This document shows, piece by piece, positions 58,801-64,000 of a stretch of DNA of 64,000 nt. The translations under genes were made by a program, and so were the position numbers. The stretch is from NCBI RefSeq assembly GCF_024714495.1, contig NZ_JAMZMJ010000001.1, forward strand, positions 1,426,001-1,490,000, written 5' to 3'. The stretch is from Marinoscillum pacificum. GTDB lineage: Bacteria; Bacteroidota; Bacteroidia; Cytophagales; Cyclobacteriaceae. The notes under the pieces are model-generated. The model saw only the letters and a program-made list of their open reading frames with translations. It was not told the DNA's origin and did no database searches. The number at the start of each line of letters is the position of its first letter. The first letter of the stretch is position 1.

Positions 58801-59786
58801 CAGCAGGAGAATACACAGAGGTGTTTGCCTCAACCACAGGATGCGACAGTACGGTAGTACTCAGCTTACAGGTAGATCCAATTTACAATGAAACGACTTC
58901 TACAAGTATTTGCGCAGGAGACACTTTCATTTTTGGTGGTCAAACACTATCAGAGGCTGGTGAATACACGGAAGTATTCGAATCCATTACCGGATGTGAT
59001 AGTACAGTAGTACTTACACTTAGTATCAACGAGGTATACAATGAGACAACAGCTACTACAATTTGTGAAGGAGAAACCTACTCTTTCGGATCACAACAAC
59101 TATCCTTAGCTGGACAATATTCTGAAACATTTACTTCTACCACAGGCTGCGACAGTACCGTCAATCTTAATCTCATTGTAAATCCATCTTTCAACGAAGA
59201 GATCTCAGAAACAATCTGTAGTGGAGACTTCTTTTCATTTGACGGTAGTGACTTGACTGAAGAAGGAACATACATTGCTACCTATCAAAGCACTAGTGGA
59301 TGTGATAGCCTGGTTACCTTAGACTTAGTTATAAATAATTTGGATAATGGTGTCTCTGTTGAGAATAATACGATAATATCCCATCAAGATGGTGCATCTT
59401 ACCAATGGTATGATTGCGATTCGAATGAACCTATTGATGGCGCAAACACACAATCATTTAGCCCGTTCAACTCAGGTGACTATTTCGTTGAAATCTCTTC
59501 ATATGAGTGCACTGCGGTCAGTGAGTGTGTAACAATTAATGCAACGATACTCTCAAGCAAACGCTCTATCAATTTATACCCTAATCCAGCACAGGATTAC
59601 CTACAAATAACCGATAAGTCACTTCAATCTTTGAAATATCAGATAATAGACTTGTCAGGTAAAGAAGCCCAATCTGGTTCTATTCCAGATTCTGGAATAA
59701 TAGAGTTAAAAATTCAAAAAGGGACTTTCTTATTACTCATTGATACAGAAGACAAGCAGATTAAACATAAGTTTTTCAAAAACTAA
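55824..59786 (+). CDS. Giant FG-GAP/VCBS surface protein with T9SS sorting domain
   Basis: About 1320 residues, start ATG 55824 (MKFNSILLLTLF) with signal peptide ending VNSQ. Residues ~20-770 hold some 14 DxDxDGxxD-type calcium-binding FG-GAP/VCBS blades (DYDNDGDLDILQTGG, DVDGDGLNDIVTA, DFDGDNDFDLVVGE and others), forming a beta propeller. Residues ~775-1170 are eight 51-residue repeats ending GCDSTVVLTLxVN, each with a Cys pair (IC...GCD). The C-terminal ~75 residues (INLYPNPAQDYLQITD...GKEAQSGSI) form a T9SS type A sorting domain. So it is secreted and attached to the surface, probably as an adhesin or binding scaffold. Confidence 0.92.
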   Translation: MKFNSILLLTLFTLSIHTVNSQDFTINEISNLDFATNQGDYIRSIDYDNDGDLDILQTGGTNSTELKVLINDGSGTFEAQVIKTYTQSIEIETGDLDNDGDEDMLVYSYNMAYEIFENQSGSFTDPVTTTISGGILRLADIVDVDGDGLNDIVTAVYNPSNIVWARNEGDFSFAANEVLIPQTEYNAKRINYFEILDIDNDNDLDAFVITDGTGSTDLLYMTINNTTDTVTTTISPSSFSSDYFFGDLNADDHIDIAFSTVYGGGSPRGEIHVQLNDQTNSFSSTIIKSYPLVDGTVPLNCNSLEAVDFDGDNDFDLVVGETSYQSAGITRLFINDGAGSFTENPNRMIGNLMRYNQAGTGIYTTQVESGDYNDDGLDDLLILSGADKDMILHAQQADGSFEANYLNYHMEALTRIQYLDVDGDGFKDFISTDQTANGKVLINYNDGNQNFKGKEAVVFDNVSRTAMDVLIGNWNNNSDLDLFYANTKHVYLVNDFLNESIRDTTLIYTSDEAGVNAGIGLNNNTSNALELIDVDNDNDLDLFIVDNISNQNTIVWLENTGTGYNIYSTTIDLDSYQLIDLNSDNYPDLVYTKTVGTFERYVRIAFFNSTTKQWDYQSEENTENVSPIYFTMADVDVDGDKDVIFRGRWMENTGNGVFAEDLTYQGGIGSTGKLTSADLNNDSRDDLISITEDGQDPTYIDVFINEGSNTFTKTQLGTNLDFQGTGHGYMPLLVEDIDEDGQLDIVSSFSGFSGGYVLVWFKTCFSTSSSISRSSCGDYTAPSGAVFTTSGTYEDIITNSAGCDSVITIDLTIHPVYNQTASAEICEGDTYDLGSQSLTTSGEFTEVFTASNGCDSTVVLTLTVNPVYNETAAADICDGDTYTFGSQSLSSSGEYTELFESVSGCDSTVVLTLTVNEVYNETATVSICEGDTYIFGNQSLTSAGQYTEVLTASTGCDSTVVLTLQVNPTYNETASANICSGDSYLFGSQTLTAAGEYTEVFASTTGCDSTVVLSLQVDPIYNETTSTSICAGDTFIFGGQTLSEAGEYTEVFESITGCDSTVVLTLSINEVYNETTATTICEGETYSFGSQQLSLAGQYSETFTSTTGCDSTVNLNLIVNPSFNEEISETICSGDFFSFDGSDLTEEGTYIATYQSTSGCDSLVTLDLVINNLDNGVSVENNTIISHQDGASYQWYDCDSNEPIDGANTQSFSPFNSGDYFVEISSYECTAVSECVTINATILSSKRSINLYPNPAQDYLQITDKSLQSLKYQIIDLSGKEAQSGSIPDSGIIELKIQKGTFLLLIDTEDKQIKHKFFKN
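58140..59332 (+). repeat. Eight 51-residue in-frame repeats in the T9SS protein
   Basis: The GG(A/C)TG(T/C)GA(T/C)AG motif starts at 58227, 58380, 58533, 58686, 58839, 58992, 59145 and 59298: exactly 153 bases apart each time with no insertions. Units read CDSTVVLTLTVNPVYNETA, then ICxGDTYxFGSQxL and GEYTEVFxSxTG. DNA divergence between units is mainly at third positions. The region is protein-coding, not CRISPR. Confidence 0.9.
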
Positions 59787-59799
59787 ATCTCCCAACCAT

Positions 59800-60096
59800 A
59801 TGAATGCAAGCAACACTTTACCAAACTACCACTTGAGGTTGGTCTCCGATAATCCAGAGACCAATAACCTCCAGGTAATCTCTGCAATAAAAACGATTCC
59901 TGTGATTGATTTCACAGAACGAGAAATTGACATTCTCAACCTGATGTCGGAAGGGTTAACAGCTGAAATGATTGGAGATAGCCTGTGCATATCTCCTCAT
60001 ACTGTGAAAACACATCAAAGAAACATGTTAAAGAAAACAGGTTGCTCCAATGGAACGCAGCTTGTTGCTCGATCTATCAGAACAGGAATAATATAA
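59800..60096 (+). CDS. LuxR-type (GerE) HTH regulator following the T9SS protein
   Basis: A 98-residue protein from ATG 59800 (MNASNTLPNYHL); the longer frame to 59740 overlaps the adhesin's end. The GerE domain is FTEREIDILNLMSEGLTAEMIGDSLCISPHTVKTHQRNMLKKTGCSNGTQLVARSIR, with the recognition helix HTVKTHQRNMLKK being textbook. About 40 N-terminal residues have no known fold. With 55574-55795 it brackets the adhesin gene; 13 bases separate it from the adhesin stop. Confidence 0.85.
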   Translation: MNASNTLPNYHLRLVSDNPETNNLQVISAIKTIPVIDFTEREIDILNLMSEGLTAEMIGDSLCISPHTVKTHQRNMLKKTGCSNGTQLVARSIRTGII

Positions 60097-60102
60097 TATT
60101 CA

Positions 60103-60125
60103 ATTTATATGTAACTACATTTAAT
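60103..60125. promoter_or_regulatory. Palindromic operator upstream of nitroreductase-pirin
   Basis: Core ATGTA-AC-TACAT in a 23-bp sequence that recurs, with 21 of 23 bases the same, at 63586-63608 before the YceI gene. It lies just upstream of TATATTTG (60138-60145), a -7 box, and so covers the -33 region of the likely promoter; binding would repress. TGTA-N2-TACA sites are known for HxlR/MarR-type redox repressors. Confidence 0.6.
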
Positions 60126-60170
60126 GTACTTGCGTATTATATTTGTGAAGACACAATTAGTTAATACGAC

Positions 60171-60767
60171 ATGAGTACTTTATTACAAGCGAAGAAAGAA
60201 ACACCAGTACAACACGATATATTAGATGTGATCAAAGATCGTTGGAGCCCAAGAAGCTTTTCAGATCAGAGTGTATCACAAGAACAATTGAATAAATTAT
60301 TTGAAGCCTCAAGATGGGCTCCTTCTGCTATGAATGAGCAACCATGGAGGTTTCTAGTAGCAAAGAAAGGAGAAGAAGCACATCAGAAGTTATTGGACAG
60401 TCTCATGCCAGGAAATCAACCCTGGGCAAAGAATGCTCCAGTACTCGTAGCTAGTTTGGTAAAGAAAACCTATACGAATAGCGGTACTCCAAACCACGCA
60501 GCACATCATGACCTTGGCTTGGCAATTGGTAACATGAGTGCGCAAGCAACTCACGATGATCTTGCCATGCACCAAATGGGAGGGTTTCATAAATCCAAAA
60601 TCATGGATTCGTTTGAAATACCATCAGACTATGAACCCGTAACGGTAATTGCTATTGGATACCATGGCGATCCGGAGCAATTAACAGAAGATTTAAAAGC
60701 AAGGGAACTAGCACCACGTTCACGAAAACAATTAGAGGAGATTGTTTATTATGGAAACTTTAAATAA
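60171..60767 (+). CDS. Nitroreductase-family protein
   Basis: A 198-residue FMN-dependent oxidoreductase. DRWSPRSFSDQSVSQEQLNKLFEASRWAPSAMNEQPWRFLVA is the nitroreductase N-terminal FMN motif (R..R.F and the SxxNxQPW helix), followed by NHAAHHDLGLAIGNMSAQATHDDL and VIAIGYHGDPEQL. The family reduces nitro-aromatics, quinones or nitroso compounds and keeps FMN bound to a homodimer. It overlaps the pirin gene by 17 bases, so both are one operon. Confidence 0.93.
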   Translation: MSTLLQAKKETPVQHDILDVIKDRWSPRSFSDQSVSQEQLNKLFEASRWAPSAMNEQPWRFLVAKKGEEAHQKLLDSLMPGNQPWAKNAPVLVASLVKKTYTNSGTPNHAAHHDLGLAIGNMSAQATHDDLAMHQMGGFHKSKIMDSFEIPSDYEPVTVIAIGYHGDPEQLTEDLKARELAPRSRKQLEEIVYYGNFK

Positions 60768-61488
60768 AGCAAATATCATACGTCACGATGCAGATACTCG
60801 TGGTGTAGCAAATTTTGGTTGGCTATTCAGTAAACATACTTTTAGCTTCGGCCGATATTACAACCCTGAAAGAGTTCATTTTGGAGCTCTAAGGGTACTC
60901 AACGATGATATCGTACAGGGAGGAATGGGATTTGGAACACATCCTCATGACAATATGGAGATTGTTTCTATTCCACTTACAGGTGATTTAGAACATAAGG
61001 ATAGCACTGGAAACACCGAGGTTATCAAGTCTGGTGATGTACAAATCATGAGCGCAGGTTATGGCCTGACTCACTCGGAGTACAACCATAGCAAATCTGA
61101 TTTGGTAAATTTCTTACAGATCTGGGTTCTTCCTAAAAAACGAGACATAGAGCCTAGGTATCAGCAGATCACATTTGATCCTGCAGATCGTAAAAACAAA
61201 CTTCAGACAGTTGTTGCTCCAGATGATGACAAGGCACTTTGGATTAATCAGGATGCCTGGTTCACTTTAACTGATTTGGATAAAGATGCAACTATCGACT
61301 ACAAACTTCACAATGCTGAAAATGGAGTCTACGCATTCATTATCGATGGTGGAGTTACGATTGGTACTGAATCATTGAAAAAGCGAGATGCTTTAGGAAT
61401 ATCCAATGTGGAATCATTATCAATTACTGCCAATCAAGATAGTCAAGTGCTATTGATAGAAGTACCAATGATTGAGGTAGGATTCTAG
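60751..61488 (+). CDS. Pirin-family protein (bicupin)
   Basis: A 245-residue pirin (start ATG 60751, chosen over TTG 60742). The N-terminal cupin contains the metal site: FGTHPHDNMEIVSIPLTGDLEHKDSTG with the typical HxHxxxE arrangement, and later MSAGYGLTHSEYNHS, LQIWVLPKKRDIEPRYQQ. The C-terminal second cupin is degenerate. Relatives (YhhW) show quercetinase activity in vitro; others are stress- or redox-linked. It is transcribed with the nitroreductase and ends before a strong terminator. Confidence 0.93.
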   Translation: METLNKANIIRHDADTRGVANFGWLFSKHTFSFGRYYNPERVHFGALRVLNDDIVQGGMGFGTHPHDNMEIVSIPLTGDLEHKDSTGNTEVIKSGDVQIMSAGYGLTHSEYNHSKSDLVNFLQIWVLPKKRDIEPRYQQITFDPADRKNKLQTVVAPDDDKALWINQDAWFTLTDLDKDATIDYKLHNAENGVYAFIIDGGVTIGTESLKKRDALGISNVESLSITANQDSQVLLIEVPMIEVGF

Positions 61489-61512
61489 TCAAAATGAATT
61501 AAAAATAATTTT

Positions 61513-61540
61513 AAAACCCAGCTCCTTTCGGCTGGGTTTT
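61513..61540 (+). terminator. Terminator of nitroreductase-pirin operon
   Basis: Stem AAAACCCAGC/GCTGGGTTTT with an 8-nt loop, a T-rich tail, 25 bases after the pirin stop. Confidence 0.88.
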
Positions 61541-61573
61541 TCATTTCTCCAGATTTCCTCCAAAATCCATATA

Positions 61574-61718
61574 TACTTTTGACTTATGCTTTTGACCCTG
61601 ACAAGGCAATGCTTTCTTTGGGTTAAATAAGCGTATCCGATTCACCTGTTTGTTTAAATAACACCAAGCCCTCTAAGGGCTATTCAAATTCAACCCGATA
61701 TGAGACGCATATCGGGTT
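61574..61718 (+). ncRNA. Candidate small RNA or sulP leader
   Basis: TACTTTTG (61574-61581) matches the Bacteroidota -7 box, and a complete terminator follows at 61692-61718. The sequence between has no convincing ORF; it contains an AGCCCT-CTA-AGGGCT hairpin (about 61668-61683). A terminated transcript of about 130 nt upstream of the anion transporter is implied. It could be a free sRNA or a transcription attenuator of sulP. It matches no RNA family that I recognise. Confidence 0.35.
61692..61718 (+). terminator. Intrinsic terminator upstream of sulP
   Basis: AACCCGATAT/ATATCGGGTT stem, 7-nt loop, followed by TATTTTTT. It stands 96 bases before the sulP start and after the pirin terminator, so it belongs to a separate transcript. 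Confidence 0.8.
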
Positions 61719-61813
61719 TATTTTTTCCCTTTCACGCATAGTTTTACTGATCAACTTACTTTTCAACAGTGGGTCAACTATCTTTGCGCCTTTTTTGAAG
61801 CAAAGACGGCTAG

Positions 61814-63427
61814 ATGAGTAAGGTATTTAACAATTTCACTTTCAACCCTAAAAACGACATTCTCTCAGGACTTACCGTAGCATTGGCCCTAGTGCCAGAA
61901 GCGGTAGCATTTGCCTTTGTGGCAGGTATAGACCCTCTTGTAGGATTGTATGGTGCATTCATGATGGGATTGATTACCTCCTTGTTTGGTGGTCGACCGG
62001 GTATGATCTCTGGAGCAACAGGAGCGATGGCGGTTGTCATGGTACACATGATTCAGCAAGGAAACGAAGTAGGGTTAGGACTTGATACTCCTATTGAAAA
62101 CCTTGGCTTGCAATGGCTGTTCATCACCTTACTTTTTGTTGGAGCAATACAAATTCTAGCTGGAGTATTGCGCTTAGGAAAATTCGTAAGACTCATTCCA
62201 CACCCGGTAATGATGGGATTTGTGAATGGTCTAGCCATTGTCATTTTTCTTGCTCAACTGGGCATGTTTAAGAGAACTAATAATGGCGTTACAGAATGGC
62301 TTCAAGGGTCCCAATTGTTTATCATGATTGCATTGGTGGCTCTTACCATGGCCATCATGTTCTTACTTCCGAAATTTACTAAAAAACTTCCTGCAGCCTT
62401 GATGGCTATCATTGCGGTAGCCTGTTTGACAATCTTTGGAGGAATAGAGGTAAGTACTGTTGGATCATTCATTCGCGATGGAGGTGGTTCTGGCTTGAAA
62501 GGTTCACTACCATCTTTCCAATTTCAAATATTTACTCTACTGGATACACTAGAGGGGCACTGGGGATTAATCATTTCTACAGCATTCTTATTAGCAGCCG
62601 TGGGCTTGATCGAATCCTTAATGACGCTAAACCTGGTGGATGATATCACAGAAACCCGAGGAAGTGGAAATAGAGAATGTGTAGCTCAAGGTGGCGCCAA
62701 TATCCTGAATGGTTTATTTGGTGGTATGGGTGGATGTGCCATGATTGGTCAGTCTATCATTAACGTGAACTCTGGTGGTCGTGGAAGATTGTCTGGAATC
62801 GTTGCCGCTGTAGCTTTATTGTGTTTTATCCTATTCGGGGCACCTTTGATTGAGCAAATTCCAATTGCCGCACTTGTTGGGGTAATGTTCATGGTTGTAA
62901 TCGGGACATTTGCATGGAGTAGCTTCAGAGTGATCAATAAAATCCCCAAATCGGATGCCATCGTGCTTATTGCTGTATCTGCTATCACTGTATGGCAAGA
63001 TCTAGCTATTGCGGTAATCGCAGGTGTGATCATCTCCGCTTTGGTATTCGCATGGAAAAACGCTACCATGATTAGAGCAAGAAAACACCTGAAAGAAGAT
63101 GGAACCAAAATTTACGAAATCTGGGGGCCACTCTTCTTTGGTTCTACCCAGGCGTTTAGCACTAAATTCGATCCAAAAACAGACCCAAAGAATGTAGAAA
63201 TCGACTTTATTGAATCTAGAGTAAGCGATCATTCCGGAGTAGAAGCCCTCAGTAGTATCGTTAAAAAGTATACTGATTTAGGCAAAAACATTAAACTGAC
63301 GCACCTAAGCCCAGAGTGCAAAGAGTTATTAACCAAACTCGATCCTGACTTTGGCAAGGTTATTGAAACAAGCATAGATGATCCTAGATACCATGTGGTG
63401 ACGGATTTGTTGGACAAGGAGGTATAG
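61814..63427 (+). CDS. SulP-family inorganic anion transporter
   Basis: A 537-residue transporter with about 10-12 membrane helices and a C-terminal STAS domain. NDILSGLTVALALVPEAVAFAFVAGIDPLVGLYGAFMMG is the SulP signature near the N-terminus, with further family helices at MMGFVNGLAIVIFLAQLGMF and GGANILNGLFGGMGGCAMIGQS. The STAS domain (about 430-537) has GPLFFGST. Related proteins carry sulphate, bicarbonate or chloride, often sodium-coupled; ion not readable. Followed by a terminator. Confidence 0.94.
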   Translation: MSKVFNNFTFNPKNDILSGLTVALALVPEAVAFAFVAGIDPLVGLYGAFMMGLITSLFGGRPGMISGATGAMAVVMVHMIQQGNEVGLGLDTPIENLGLQWLFITLLFVGAIQILAGVLRLGKFVRLIPHPVMMGFVNGLAIVIFLAQLGMFKRTNNGVTEWLQGSQLFIMIALVALTMAIMFLLPKFTKKLPAALMAIIAVACLTIFGGIEVSTVGSFIRDGGGSGLKGSLPSFQFQIFTLLDTLEGHWGLIISTAFLLAAVGLIESLMTLNLVDDITETRGSGNRECVAQGGANILNGLFGGMGGCAMIGQSIINVNSGGRGRLSGIVAAVALLCFILFGAPLIEQIPIAALVGVMFMVVIGTFAWSSFRVINKIPKSDAIVLIAVSAITVWQDLAIAVIAGVIISALVFAWKNATMIRARKHLKEDGTKIYEIWGPLFFGSTQAFSTKFDPKTDPKNVEIDFIESRVSDHSGVEALSSIVKKYTDLGKNIKLTHLSPECKELLTKLDPDFGKVIETSIDDPRYHVVTDLLDKEV

Positions 63428-63450
63428 AGGATTTTTATCGTCATATAATG

Positions 63451-63476
63451 AGGGTAGCTCTTTTCAGAACTACCCT
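63451..63476 (+). terminator. Intrinsic terminator after sulP
   Basis: AGGGTAG/CTACCCT stem with a 12-nt loop and a run of six T, 24 bases after the sulP stop. Confidence 0.85.
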
Positions 63477-63555
63477 TTTTTATTTACATCATTTCACTGA
63501 CATTCAATTACTTACAAATAATCTCAAAAATAATTTAACCAATTTGAAACTTTTA

Positions 63556-63608
63556 TATGTATATACAGTTATTGTAATTACACATATTTATATGTAGGTA
63601 CATTTAAT
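63556..63608. promoter_or_regulatory. Triple palindrome upstream of YceI gene
   Basis: Three dyads in 46 bases: TGTATATACA (63558-63567), TGTAATTACA (63573-63582) and ATGTA-GG-TACAT (63592-63603). All contain TGTA-N2-TACA. The third, with flanks 63586-63608, equals the site at 60103-60125 in 21 of 23 positions. A shared regulator with several binding sites here is implied. Confidence 0.6.
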
Positions 63609-63633
63609 TAACAAAAACAAAATATAACGTATC

Positions 63634-64000
63634 ATGGCAAAAACTTGGAACATCGACCCTACTCACAGTGAAGTACAGTTTAAAGTAAAGCACTTAGTTA
63701 TTTCAACTGTAACAGGTTCATTCAAATCATTTTCTGGATCAGTAATATCTGAAGGTGACGATTTTGACGGTGCAAAGGCAACATTCTCTTTAGAAACAGC
63801 GAGCGTTGACACCAACGTAGCAGATAGAGACGGCCACTTAAGAAGCCCTGAATTCTTCGATTCAGAGAACTTCCCACTTTTAACATTTAAAGGCAAAGTA
63901 GCAAAAGCAGGTGACGACTATAAGTTAGTTGGTGACTTGACTATCAAAGACATTACAAAACCAGTCGAATTAGCTGTTGAGTTCGGTGGTAAAATGGTAG
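63634..64000 (+). CDS. YceI-family protein, N-terminal part (3' cut by window edge)
   Basis: The frame starts at ATG 63634 and is open to the window end (122 codons visible). WNIDPTHSEVQFKVKHLVIS and SGSVISEGDDFDGAKATFSLET are the YceI lipid-binding lipocalin-like signature, with the typical DxxHxxxxF(x)VKH start and later the RDGHLRSPEFFDSENFPLLTF motif. No signal peptide is present, so this member is cytoplasmic. YceI proteins bind polyisoprenoids or amphipathic molecules and often respond to stress. The promoter region carries three TGTA-N2-TACA dyads. Confidence 0.93.
   Translation, partial: MAKTWNIDPTHSEVQFKVKHLVISTVTGSFKSFSGSVISEGDDFDGAKATFSLETASVDTNVADRDGHLRSPEFFDSENFPLLTFKGKVAKAGDDYKLVGDLTIKDITKPVELAVEFGGKMV

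Noticed and set aside
58140-59332. Regularly spaced repeats suggestive of a CRISPR array
   Set aside because: Period 153 bases, in-frame protein repeats with codon-level divergence; no short identical repeats with unique spacers.
1-64000. tRNA, rRNA or transposase genes
   Set aside because: None recognised on reading; no T-arm-like GGTTCGAATCC sequences in cloverleaf context and no IS ends with a transposase.

Overview
The window looks like the chromosome of a marine member of the Bacteroidota, most likely of the order Cytophagales. The evidence is a giant secreted protein with a type IX secretion (T9SS) C-terminal sorting tail, a PorD-like T9SS protein, a TonB-dependent receptor with an N-terminal carboxypeptidase-like domain, FtsX-type permeases paired with PadR, LytS/LytTR signalling, a Bacteroidota-style omega subunit, and TAnnTTTG promoter elements with weak Shine-Dalgarno sites. 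No rRNA, tRNA, CRISPR array, insertion sequence or prophage was recognised.

Region by region. 1-3.7 kb: 3' end of a DEAD-box helicase gene, a tiny membrane ORF without a canonical start, and the aguB-aguA agmatine-to-putrescine operon. 3.7-8.3 kb (accessory): CotH-kinase lipoprotein, an orphan TIR-domain protein, a ~230-bp imperfect palindrome resembling an integron attC site, and a repeat-bearing lipoprotein. 8.3-11.5 kb: a compact four-gene operon with two DUF2589-type proteins, an uncharacterised helical protein and a small zinc ribbon, bracketed by related hairpins. This is the best candidate here for an undescribed system. 11.9-16.6 kb: LytS/LytTR two-component pair, CPBP membrane protease and a MuiA-type DUF4139 protein carrying a SusC-like insert. 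16.6-26 kb: exported oxidoreductase, Arr rifampin ADP-ribosyltransferase, PadR/FtsX permease pair, ECF sigma factor with a membrane partner, and a TonB-dependent receptor.

26.1-38.6 kb is a carbohydrate locus. A minus-strand operon encodes two Gfo/Idh/MocA dehydrogenases, two xylose-isomerase-like TIM barrels and two large exported proteins that combine sugar-dehydrogenase-type propellers, cytochrome c modules and a DUF1080 (3-keto-glycoside lyase/hydrolase type) domain. A divergent MFS importer faces it. A four-helix-bundle (S23-type) gene sits inside the operon between low-complexity flanks. The parts suggest periplasmic sugar oxidation coupled to electron transport, then uptake and cytoplasmic processing.

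38.7-55.4 kb is mostly housekeeping: paired outer-membrane barrels, cupin, ppk1, mdh, a cNMP-binding protein, tilS, then the plus-strand block OstA-like-bamD-rpoZ-coaBC-porD-small ORF-recN, a PIN toxin-antitoxin pair, fabI and ispE. 55.5-60.1 kb holds a ~1320-residue FG-GAP/T9SS surface protein with eight 51-residue repeats in exact register, flanked by two sensorless LuxR-type regulators. 60.1-64 kb holds nitroreductase-pirin, a SulP anion transporter and the start of a YceI gene. The first and last of these units share a 23-bp palindromic operator-like sequence, which suggests one redox-responsive regulon.
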